Assembly: GCA_944472135.2 (NCBI GenBank)
Contig: OX235270.1
Coordinates: forward strand, 141,313,632-141,377,631
DNA length: 64,000 nt
Direction: 5' to 3'
DNA from: Trichobilharzia regenti
Lineage: Eukaryota; Platyhelminthes; Trematoda; Strigeidida; Schistosomatidae
A program made the translations under genes and the position numbers. A model generated the notes under the pieces. The model was not told the DNA's origin, made no database searches, and was given only the letters and a program-made list of their open reading frames with translations. Positions 1 through 9,092 of the stretch are shown piece by piece. The stretch's first letter is position 1; each line of letters begins with the position of its first letter.

Positions 1-440
1 TCAGCTTTGAATTCTAGATTAAGCAGAAGTATCTCCTTCGGGACTGCTTGAACTTCTTCAGAAGTCTTCTTTGATTTAAGATTCTTGTCTATGAACCTAG
101 GCGGAAAACCGTATTCCATCTAGGTCCCATGGAGATTACTCAGTTTTTTGTCAATCAATTTATCGCTGCATATCTTCTGAATCCTCGAGGAAAAAGAGTA
201 TATAAGGTTCCTCTTCCTGCTTAGGGAAACGAAGCTTTGAAAGTTGATGTCTTGCTCATTCAATGTAGACTTTTTATATACGGACCTTTTAAGAGAGTTG
301 TTGGCGTTTCTTTTCAGGTGAACGTCGAGGAAGTGGAGCATTCCGTTGAATTCAGCTTCAAGAGTAAAGTTGATGTTTTTGAGGGTATTGTTGTTGTTGC
401 TGGCCGACAAATATGGAAAAGAATGGATACTGAACAAAAA
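1..440 (-). pseudogene. Penelope-like element reverse transcriptase fragment
   Basis: The minus-strand frame carries the late part of a PLE reverse transcriptase: a FLDV motif, then an R-S-V-Y-K-K stretch and a K-R-N-L block, the same order as in the better copy at 3434-3973. One in-frame TAG near 121 interrupts it; the frame then continues to the window edge and reads towards the region between RT and GIY-YIG endonuclease. The N-terminal RT motifs are absent. The fragment runs off the left edge, so the 3' half may lie outside. Family assignment is by motif order (established PLE architecture); inactivity is inferred from the stop. Confidence 0.75.
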
Positions 441-544
441 ATACTCTTTCTGGTAACCTGCTCTTCATCAGGCTCTACACTTATATATACATTATAGTGA
501 ATGAATTAGTGTGTTATGAACAACACTGATGTTGCTGTTTAAAT

Positions 545-1210
545 AACATCGAATCAATAATATCATTAGATTACAGTTCAACAGCATCAACATAAAATAA
601 GCTGAATGTGAACAAAATTAGGAAAGATAATAACACAAATTCATGAATTTATAGTCTATACTGAAGTTCGCCCAGAGCGGTAGTAGTGGCTGGACTTGCT
701 TCTTTTGCACACGGAGCACTGGTTGTTTCACGCGAATTTTGATAGCCTCTGCTGCTTGGAGCATGCGTTACTTGGATGTTTTTGGAAATTTATTAGGCAC
801 CCGGTAGATGATGATAGAGAAGGATTCTTCAGTGCTAGCTGGCTGGCTTTGTGGCTGGTCGGCTTTGGACCAGATGGTCTAATATCGAACTGTTGATGGC
901 TTTCACTACATTTTTACTTAGCCATACTGGGCGATGTTCTCGAGCGAGCACGAAAAATCAAGTTCCTAGATCAACAGCTCTTAACTAAATTTCTTGTCTA
1001 CGTGAGAGGAACGAAGCTGTGAAATCGTGTATATTATCCTGTCCAAGTACTTCTTCAAGGCAAATTTCTTTTTATGCTACCATCTTGTTTTCTTGTAAGT
1101 AGGATATCCAGGAAGGCGATTCTGTTTTGGGATTCCTCTTAGCACGTGAATTTCATAGCCGAATGTACTTCATTGAATACAGTAATTATTGCGCTCCTAT
1201 GAGAACCAAA
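545..1210 (-). pseudogene. Decayed Penelope-like element (RT end plus endonuclease tail)
   Basis: On the minus strand, 1190-930 gives broken frames with F-L-D-I, R-K-Q-D-G and R-N-L-V-K, matching the late RT region of PLEs. Further along, 770-665 reads A-E-A-I-K-I-R...V-Q-K-K, the conserved tail after the GIY-YIG domain that also ends the copies at 4500, 9812 and 11740. The order RT then endonuclease tail on one strand supports a single old insertion. Stops and frameshifts are frequent. No terminal repeats could be placed confidently. Confidence 0.6.
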
Positions 1211-2045
1211 ATAAAGTAGAAATGATTTGGACACACATTGAGGTTATATCCAAGTGACGTCACACTTCAGACAGGCTGCCAAATCTAACCCCAATGGGCA
1301 GCAATCAATTGTACATTAGTCGAAATCTGATATCGCTAAGATCATGTGTGAAAAGAGCATGAAGGCCTTTGGGCCAGCAGTCATGCAGCCATTTGAAAGT
1401 TATGGCGGAAAATCGAGCGGAATTGAGGATGTAAACTGTGGATTTCTTATATTCTCCTTACGGAATGCAGAGTAAAATTCCTCAGTAATCACAAGCGAAC
1501 AAACATTTTCCCTGTCCACTTCTCTTCTGTTAACCGTTATTATCATTTCGAAATTGAATTAAGGATGAGGCATCTTTGCCATGAAACAAAATGTTCAACT
1601 TATTCATTTCAACATGATACATCACTGTGGGAAATATAAATTTCTGTAACAAAAACCTTCTTTCTTCTTTTATCCTCTTAGAAACCTTACACTATTTTTC
1701 TCAATGCTCATTTATCACGAAACAAGGTAATTTTTTATAATTTATGAGTGGAAAACGAAAACGAATATATATATATATATATATATATATGTAACAAATA
1801 GAGCGGAAAAGGTCAAAAAGTCTATACTATTCATTGAAAATTGAAGTGAACACAAAAGAAACAACTATTGTAGGAAGGAAAGGTTGGGTAGTTCTCAAAA
1901 AAAAAAAACTCTTCAGAGAAGTGTTTTGCTACTAGACAATCTATCTTCATTTATTTTATATAATATTCTTGCTTGAAACCTCGAATGTTTCTGTTAACGA
2001 TAGTGATAACTGAGACTAGTAAATGAAATGAATTTTAAAGTGTTA
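1211..2045. other. No gene recognised
   Basis: AT-rich sequence without a supported reading frame. It holds an (AT)n microsatellite at about 1764-1790 and short poly-A runs. Confidence 0.6.
1764..1790. repeat. (AT)n microsatellite
   Basis: Uninterrupted alternating AT of about 27 bases. Confidence 0.9.
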
Positions 2046-2240
2046 GTTTGTAGGGATTCGCTTGACTGATTACAGGATTTCATCATGAGATGACATTAGT
2101 TAGAGAACCATTGGAAAACCGACTGGGAGTACTGGACAGCTGTTTTGTCCTGGTTTGGGACTCTTCATCAGTACGCACTCACCGGCAGGGTTCGAACCCA
2201 GAAGCTTCTGGCTATATGGTGAGCTTAATGGTATAGGGAA
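2046..2240 (-). repeat. Sm-alpha-like retroposon with hammerhead motif
   Basis: Read on the minus strand it shows, in order, a tRNA-like B box (GGTTCGAAC, near 2190), CTGATGA at 2171-2165, a GTCC/GGAC stem, an AAAA where GAAA is expected, and the tail shared with copies at 23 kb and 26.5 kb. Schistosome Sm-alpha elements are known to be Pol III-type retroposons carrying a hammerhead ribozyme (Ferbeyre and colleagues, established). Loss of G12 in the core suggests this copy is inactive. Confidence 0.65.
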
Positions 2241-3289
2241 TAATAATTTCCGCATTGAAACTGACATAAAACAAGTGCTATCCTTACTGGTAAACGTAAA
2301 ATATACTCATTAGGTCAGTGGGGTGTAACAGCCACCTCCTGAATATGATGACCGTTATTATCATTAATTTCCGTTCTTTGTTCGTCAGGTGGAATATAAG
2401 CGATCAGTGAAACCTCAAGTCTGTTCTGCGTCATCACTTATAGCTACCCCGAAGACTGTTCATACACATTCATGCTTTTATATGATATCTCCCATGTCAG
2501 CCCTAAACTCCTCACCGAAATTGTACGCTCCTATTCCAGCCTCTGGTGTGTAATGTTGCTTGAAGATTTACTTAACGTGTAAGTTCAGGGTATCTCAGTT
2601 TCCATCAGCAGTGGCCTGCTGTCTGGTTCGTTACCACAGCACTTCTATATGCTTATCTTTTCTGACAATGTAATATTTAGTTCCTAGGCGGATAATTATG
2701 GCACGTGTTGATGAAGGTTTACACTAGCCTGTTTAAAACGACTCTGGTGAGATGCATACAAAGTTTTTTTGTCCAAGTTTAACATAGACTTTTCAGAAGT
2801 CCACACCCGTGATCCTTAAAAGTATCGAAGTTCTGACCGTTAGATTATAAGGCAAGTTTTCAGAAAGTAAAATTCATGGATCTCTACTTTCCCTGCCGAA
2901 TAAACTCTTGATGGGTCATGAGTGTTTACTACTGAGGACACTACTGGAAAACCAGGGTGAAACGGATATATAATTCTCCACTTGGTCTTCAATAATACTA
3001 TTTCTGATGCTGGCTCATGAAGAACTCAACAGTGAAATTGATCTAGATACTTTTAAATAACCACAACACCTAAAACGTTTTCATCGGCATATCACTATTT
3101 TCAATGTTCTGTGACATTTTTCGATACATTGAATTATTCCAGTTGTATTTATAATACTGACCGATTGATATGAAAAGTTGAACACCACTCGAACTAACCA
3201 ATAGTGCTTGTTAGCCTGATAAGTGAAATGATGTAACAGCTGGGAAGCTGTTTCACCTGTTTGCAGCCAAACTCATCAGTGGTGTACCT
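2241..3289. other. No gene recognised
   Basis: No convincing frame, repeat family or RNA structure was recognised here; only short fortuitous frames occur. Confidence 0.5.
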
Positions 3290-4500
3290 TATTCTGACTC
3301 CGTTGAAACAGAGACGCGAAACACAGGTATCGGAATTTCTGTATCCTCCTTGAAGGAACTTATTTCAAGATGTGCAATTAACGTTCATTTCTAATACAAT
3401 AGGGAATATTACGGACAAACTGATGGTTTAGCTATGGGTTCCCCATTAGGTCCAATCCCAGCTGATTTTTTTCTTAGTAAGTTAGAGAATGGACCACTGA
3501 AAGAAGTAATTAGTGACTTGGATTTCTACTGTCGATGTATGGATGATACATTTCTGGTTATGAAAAACCAGAATGATGCAATGAACATCCTTGACAAGTT
3601 TAATGATGCCCATTCAGCAATAAACTTTACCATAGAGAAAGAAAGTAATGACAGTATCTCATTCCTAGACGTCTTCATGGCAAGGAAAGAAGATGGCACA
3701 CTAAGAAGGAGTGTGTACAGGAAACCTACTACAACAAGTCAGTACACTCATTTTGGGGGTTTTGTACCTTTGAAATATAAACGTAACCTGGTAAAGTGTC
3801 TGGTTCATAGAGCTAGGTTAATCTGTTCAGACGACTGCTTCAATGAGGAGCTTAAGATTATTAGAGAATTGCTTAGAAAAAATGGTTATCCAGATAAGTT
3901 TATTGAGAAAAATATGAATTCATCACCTAGGACAGTCACTATGGCGACAGTTCCGAAAAATCACTGTTCATAAAACTGCAGTTCCTCGGAGACAACATCA
4001 GTGAAATAATAACACAACGACTGAAGAATGCAGTTAAAAGAGCTTATTATGCAGCAGAGGTACGTTGTCTCTTCAAAACCACCCCTATTCTACTTTCGAG
4101 AAATAAGGACAAACTACCTAAATTTGCCTCCTCTATGTGTATCTACCAGTTTGGCTGCAGCTGCGGAGTCAGCTACATTGGGTGTACAATTAGGCAGGTT
4201 CATAATCGTATTTCCGAACATCATCCAGCATGGTTAGGCAAGAGATAAACAAGATCTATTCTTAGATTATTTTAGCACACCTTGTTGATAATGAGCATAA
4301 GGTTGATGTTAATACAGCATTTAAAATTATTTATCGCATTCCTACTAATCTTAATTTTGCTCTACGATTTCGTCTTCTACATACAGCTGAAGCAATAGGA
4401 ATCCACCTGAAGAAGCCAAACTTGTGTGTTCAGAAGAAATTTGTACAGCCACTCTTCTTACCCTGGCCATCGTTACATGATTGTGTAAAGTGGACTACTT
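3290..4500 (+). pseudogene. 5'-truncated Penelope-like element, RT plus GIY-YIG endonuclease
   Basis: A frame starting near 3340 reads into I-S-R-C-A-I-N-V-H-F, a stop, then Y-Y-G-Q-T-D-G-L-A and the long open part 3434-3973. That part carries M-G-S-P-L-G-P, the catalytic-type M-D-D-T-F (3537-3551) and F-L-D-V-F. After a frameshift near 3960, 4130-4240 reads C-S-C-G-V-S-Y-I-G and then E-H-H-P-A-W-L, a GIY-YIG-type endonuclease with its upstream cysteines. A third frame gives the conserved tail ending near 4475 (L-C-V-Q-K-K...L-P-W-P). RT then GIY-YIG is the defining PLE order. The N-terminal RT is missing and several frameshifts make it non-functional; it is the best PLE RT in the window. Confidence 0.85.
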
Positions 4501-4653
4501 CGCCCCTCTCCCCCTAAACTTTTAAAAATCATAATTGTCCAAATTATTTATGTTTTTCTGACTACTTCATCTTTAATTACATGTTATCCTTGTAAAATTA
4601 TTTTGTTCTTGTGACCACTTCAACCTTAGTTACAAATTATCATTGTCCAATTC

Positions 4654-4890
4654 GCGTCGGTGGCATAGCGGTTAGCACGCTCGCCGACCATGCACATGGT
4701 CCGGGGATCGATTCCCGGCCGGCGCACTCCTTTACCTCGCTAAGCCAGAAATAATGCTGGTAAAGAGGAAAGGTTGGGCATGAGGCTAGCAACCTCATCC
4801 TGTAAAATAAACTCTGCTACAGAAACTTCAAGCCACTAGCTTGAAGCCCAATGTTCCACAGGGGAACGTGAAGGAAAAATTATATAAAAT
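4654..4890 (+). repeat. tRNA-derived SINE (family A), best copy
   Basis: The head has an A box (TGGCATAGCGG) and a B box (GATCGATTCC), and its ends pair as a seven-base acceptor stem (GCGTCGG with CCGGCGC, one G-U). The tail (aggttgggcatgaggc ... gaacgtgaagga) is shared with copies at 10.2, 10.6, 20.1, 28.8, 34.0, 36.9 and 39.0 kb, so this is a dispersed SINE and not a single tRNA gene. Its intact cloverleaf-like ends make it the youngest-looking member here. Confidence 0.75.
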
Positions 4891-5356
4891 TATATATTGT
4901 CCAATTCGTTTCATTTTTCTTAATTGTTTCTTAATTGCTCTTGGTTTTTCCAAAATTATGCATTATGCAATCCACTTCTTTTAACCATTTCCACCTTTTA
5001 AATGTGTATTGATTTTCTTCGTTAATTATCAACCCATTGACATTTTGATACTGACTAATTATTGTTAGCAAACATATCAGTGCCACTTGATTGGTACACT
5101 GTTGTGTATTGTAATAAAATTGCTATACATAGTGAATTAGAGTAGAACCAGAGATGAGGATCTAATTGAAAAATAAATATTTCTTCGCCCAATCTTTCTG
5201 TTTTCTAGAGACGAATCAGTTCAAATCACATCCGAATTATGGCTGTCTGACTAGCTACTTCATCCGACTGAATCAAATTCGCTATTTGCAATTTTTTACA
5301 AAATTATCATTCATACCTGCTTGATATGCTTTAAATTGCAATCACAAACGTAAGCA

Positions 5357-5426
<70 letters not shown>

Positions 5427-5905
5427 ACGCTATGTACCACTAATGAAATTTCACGTCGAACTGTGTAATTTGCAAATTGCGGATTTAATTATGTGCCATT
5501 TTTTCACCAGTAACAACAAATGGTTCTTCATGGTATTAATAAATTCGTGCACTTACTCTTGTTCTTTCTGTCTGCATGCTAATGTTTGTCTGTGCGTGTG
5601 TGTACGTGGGTGATGTTATGTAATTCCCTTTTTATTATAGATAGACTAATTGGAACACATGAAAAAAGTCAGTTTCAATACTACACACCTCCATTGTATC
5701 TGTGTGTATGCGTGCTTACATGTATCATAAGATTCTAGAATTCTATAAATAGATTCAAGGTTGAGTTGTATATTTTATAATAATAAAATTAATTCACCTG
5801 AACATCCCCACTGATAGATCATTATTGGACAGAAATGTTCAGTCGCTGTTTGCATTTTCCGCTTTTATTAGTGAGGCTTCAGCGATGTCTGAAGATTAAC
5901 ATGAT
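4891..5905. other. No gene; degenerate PLE terminal repeat and AT tract
   Basis: A short stretch at 5141-5195 resembles the hammerhead-like outer end of the PLE repeats at 10.2 and 12.3 kb (GATGAGG, then GAAA, then TTCTTC) but with a two-base insertion in the core and no helix I pairing. It probably marks the 3' end of the PLE at 3290-4500. The rest is AT-rich with no gene seen. Confidence 0.4.
5359..5424. repeat. (AT)n microsatellite
   Basis: About 66 bases of alternating AT with one phase break, self-complementary. Confidence 0.9.
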
Positions 5906-5909
5906 TTTG

Positions 5910-6165
5910 GTTACAGTATTTCATCATGAGCCGAGATCAGTTAGAAAACGCACCCACCGGGTTTCGAAATCAGGACCTTTTGGTTACAAGGCGAGCTCGT
6001 AGACACAGAGGATCCTGGGTTCGAACCCTGATGAAGAGTTCCAAACCAGGACGAAACAGCTGTCCAGCACTCCCAGGTTTTCCAAAAGTTCTCTAACTGA
6101 CGTCATCTCATGATGAAACCCTGTAACCAGTCAACCGAATCCCTACGAAATCAGTACTTTAATAA
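5910..6165. repeat. Inverted pair of Sm-alpha-like retroposons
   Basis: A minus-strand copy (about 5910-6000, truncated) abuts a plus-strand copy (about 5985-6165). The plus copy shows a B box (GGTTCGAACC), GATGAAGAG, a TTCC/GGAC helix II remnant, GAAAC and the family tail. The B box runs directly into TGATGA, so the spacer seen in other copies is deleted. Confidence 0.6.
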
Positions 6166-6179
6166 CATGATTTTATCGA

Positions 6180-6440
6180 GCAGTTGGTGGTGACCATTGA
6201 CAGTGGTATCCACGAGACCCAACATTTCGATCAGATAACGGAAAATTCATATTAATTTAAATAAATTACGGTTGGTGACCGTCATACAATGAGGCGGTCC
6301 GTATGGTCCACTGGCTTAGTCGATTTGCGCTTTCGTATTTGGAATGATGGAAGCTGAGTGCAAGCCTCGAATGGCAACGGCATCATTCACTAGGAGTGAA
6401 GGTACATTTATCTGACGACATGTGCACCCTGAATTCCACT
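6180..6440 (+). repeat. Sm-alpha relic with internal deletion
   Basis: The stretch ending near 6440 shows GGTACATTTATCTGA followed by a short GACGACATG segment and CTGAATTCCACTG, the landmarks that flank the Sm-alpha hammerhead; helix II and the GAAA box appear deleted. Assignment rests on these short landmarks only. Confidence 0.4.
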
Positions 6441-7124
6441 GTTATTTACCATCAAACAAATAATAGCAAGTTTGATTACCACTTCTAAAATGAACAAGTG
6501 GCAAGTGAAGTCGCCGACAAAAATCTGTTTATGTTGCTTCAGATATGAACACTTTACAAAGAGTACTGCTAAAAAAATGCACTTCTGAGTATTATTTCAT
6601 TTAGACGATCAAACTGAAATATTGCGTGTCGTCGTAGAACAGAGCGCAGAATGGTGTCCAACCATTTACTTCACTTTTATCGAATTTACAGGAGAATTCG
6701 GCAGTGTGATTTGGAAACTGTCTCATTACAACGGCGTACTCCAAACCTTTGTTAGATTCACTTAATGGTTACATGATAATGTCAGATACCAAAAGATTCA
6801 CTTCAGAAAACTCCGTGAGGCTTTTGAAATAAATCAGGTGTATAGATTTTGGGGAGAGGAATATAATTGTAAGATTAATAGACGAATGTAAAATGTTACG
6901 TAACTTGGTGTGAAATTTGATAACATAGAATTTAATATTGTAAAAATAAAGATAAAAAGTATACACATGAATAATTTTTGGTTTAAAATGTCAAGTAAGT
7001 CAAGTGGAAAAGATTCAGAATGAGAGTCGTAATAATAATAATGATAATAATAATAATAAAATAATCGAAGCAATAAGGGAAAAGTACATAGAATAATTAA
7101 ATAAATAAAATAAATAAATGTCTA
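6441..7124. other. No gene; (TAA)n-rich tract
   Basis: AT-rich DNA. A (TAA)n stretch at about 7026-7064 produces low-complexity frames on the minus strand that are not credible proteins. Confidence 0.5.
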
Positions 7125-7265
7125 TCCCTCTACGGCCAAGGCAGCAGTAAGGATAAAAGACAGAAGACTGCTTACTATCACTGATGATATTCCTGACTGT
7201 GGTGGACTGGATCATGCGGTAAACCTTGGGAAGTGAGAAGGGAGGTGTACGTCTGACTGAAAGAC
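7125..7265 (+). pseudogene. RTE-like family 1 fragment
   Basis: A short plus-strand piece contains ATATTCCTGACTGTGGTGGA followed by TGGATCATGCGG, matching the region between the palm motif and D-W-I-M-R in the RT of the larger copy at 31040-32440. No usable frame remains. Confidence 0.45.
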
Positions 7266-7900
7266 ACCAGAAGAAATTGAATTTGTGAATGATTAATTCC
7301 ATTATGGATAAAATTTATTTTGATAGAGTCTCACAGTGTTTGTTGTACAGTAATATTTACTGATGAAAACGTTTCGAGCATAATTTATTACTTCTCATGA
7401 TCATATCAAGGCCCTGATCACACAACTTTCTAACTTCGTTTAGATAAGTCCATTATTTTTCATTGCTTGATTTGATTCGTAGTAGTATTTTCCATATTTC
7501 GGGCATGAGTGATGAGTGATTCCTATTGCACATGTTGGGTGTAGACTCGATGAACAACGATTTAGTAATCTACCTGTCTCTATCTTCACCTACCTATATT
7601 AATTTTTACAATCTTAACCCTCTCCCACCCCATCGTGTAGTTGTGTGTTAATGCATACAGTAACATTGCTGAGCTTTTTCATCAATTACATATCTTCCCG
7701 GGTTCAACCATTCTCACCTTAGCTAAATTCTTATGTTCCTACCTCCTAGTTTGACTGACCTATATAGTTGACCTTACTCACAGTCATTGCAGGGTATCTT
7801 TTAAATTACATTATTTTGTCTCATTGGGTCAACATGGTCATTTTGTAAGAGAAACAAAACTAATAGTGTAACAATAATCAATGTTTTATTTTCTCTACTT
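7266..7900. other. No gene recognised
   Basis: No supported frame or repeat family seen. Confidence 0.5.
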
Positions 7901-7904
7901 GCAG

Positions 7905-7972
7905 GAAGATACCAGGGAGTCAACTGCTTGGATGAGGAATTGCAGAACCTGAACATTAATGAAGCTCAGTAA
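7905..7972 (+). other. Possible 3'-terminal exon (weak)
   Basis: A good 3' splice-like signal (TTTTCTCTACTTGCAG) ends at 7904 and one frame after it reads L-D-E-E-L-Q-N-L-N-I-N-E-A-Q then TAA at 7970-7972. There is no matching upstream exon, and the stretch lies directly before an LTR-like sequence, so it may be retroelement-derived or fortuitous. Confidence 0.2.
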
Positions 7973-7975
7973 AAC

Positions 7976-8440
7976 TGTAATCCCCAAAAAAAACTGTACC
8001 CCGCTGAATAAACTCTTTCCTGTGCAGTTGGTGTTCTGCTTTCATTACGGTGTGCCTGCTGGTTGCCTGTTACAAATTGGTGTCGGAGGTGGTCCTTCTG
8101 CTATTAACATGAAAAATTCATTCGATTACGATCTTCCCAAGCTATTTCCAGAAGAAAGTGGTATCACCACGCCGATGGTGCCCAAGCTACCTCGTCCTCC
8201 AATGTTGCAATTGTCATCTGACTACCCCAGATGGAAAAAACGCGTTCAAGCATTCCTCAGTATTTCTTCACCAGCGCACCACTTCCTTCATATCCTCAAT
8301 GCCCTATCAGAAGATGCATTCGCACGCGCCGATGCTGCCGGATTCAGCAGCACAAAGTCCATGGACGAAAATCGGAAAATTTTGGATAATTGTTTTGATC
8401 TTCAATTGGGCTACGAACACGCCCTTCTAAAGTTCTTAAA
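7976..8440 (+). mobile_element. Gypsy-like LTR retrotransposon fragment, LTR end plus gag start
   Basis: TGTAA near 7976 and TTACA near 8075 could bound a very short LTR containing AATAAA. TGGTGTCGGAGGTGG follows within four bases and sits where a primer binding site would be. An ATG near 8108 opens a frame with L-P-R-P-P-M-L-Q-L, then D-Y-P-R-W-K-K-R-V-Q-A-F-L, a pattern typical of Gypsy gag N-termini, and D-E-N-R-K-I-L-D-N-C-F. The frame stops being element-like at the AT microsatellite (8443), so only the first ~110 gag codons survive. No protease or RT follows. The Gypsy assignment is inferred from gag character. Confidence 0.45.
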
Positions 8441-8442
8441 TC

Positions 8443-8484
<42 letters not shown>
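8443..8484. repeat. (AT)n microsatellite
   Basis: Alternating AT interrupting the gag-like frame; it creates the spurious Y-I-Y-I frame on both strands. Confidence 0.9.
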
Positions 8485-8488
<4 letters not shown>

Positions 8489-8980
8489 TAAAACCAAAAG
8501 TTTTTTTTACCCAATGCAGATATATATATTTTTTAGAAACATTTTTGTCCATAAACCAAAAAAACATACAAGATGCATGTGTACGCATACAGAAAGGCAC
8601 AGAGATAAAGAAAGGAGAAAAGAAGCTTGGAATGGAGACTTCACTTTTCCGTTGGAAAGAATTAGCCAAGGGGAGCAAAAGGACACTTTTGAACAACTTT
8701 AAACAAAAGTGAAAGGTTGTAGAAAAGAGACATGAGATGAGTAAAAAAAGGAGAAAAGAGAAGAGGAGAAAAAAGAGAAAACATAATAAAAACGAAAGAA
8801 AGGAATATAGTAGACCCACACACCATATACACACAGAAGGTTATATTGAATTCAATTGTAAAAAATAAGCATATAATGTAATGTCATCAGTTTATAGGCA
8901 CCAGAAAAATAGACATGCGTCTTGTCTGCTTGCAGTAGCCGGCATACACTGCAGTATTGTTAATATAGTGAGAGAAGAGC
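8485..8980. other. Purine-rich tract and presumed 3' UTR of the host gene
   Basis: Bases 8590-8810 are strongly purine-rich on the plus strand, giving a polypyrimidine tract in the minus-strand transcript direction. Bases 8840-8980 follow the host-gene stop codon. I found no canonical AATAAA on the minus strand close to the stop. Confidence 0.4.
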
Positions 8981-8984
8981 ACTT

Positions 8985-9092
8985 TTAAGATTTCTCTAGC
9001 TCAGCAGCCAACTCTTCAGTCTTTTGTCTGCATTCACTGAAATAGTTTCTCTGTGCAGCTATAAGCTCTTTTATTGCCACCAAATTGGTTTG
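8985..9092 (-). CDS. BAR protein exon 7 (terminal)
   Basis: The acceptor is ACAG before 9092. The exon encodes 35 residues (Q-T-N-L-V-A-I-K-E-L ... E-L-E-K-S) and TAA at 8987-8985. A-Q-R-N-Y-F-S-E-C aligns with the last BAR helix of endophilin B. No donor GT precedes the stop, so continuation into an SH3-coding exon would need alternative splicing that skips this exon. Confidence 0.85.
   Translation of the reverse strand, partial: QTNLVAIKELIAAQRNYFSECRQKTEELAAELEKS

Noticed and set aside
4654..4730. Functional tRNA gene
   Set aside because: The same head and tail occur at many dispersed sites, so it is a SINE head.
6769..7302. Several overlapping minus-strand frames
   Set aside because: Low-complexity products of the (TAA)n tract and AT-rich DNA.
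8436..8834. 132-codon minus-strand frame rich in F, L and Y-I repeats
   Set aside because: It is produced by the (AT)n tract and a purine-rich region; no domain or conservation.
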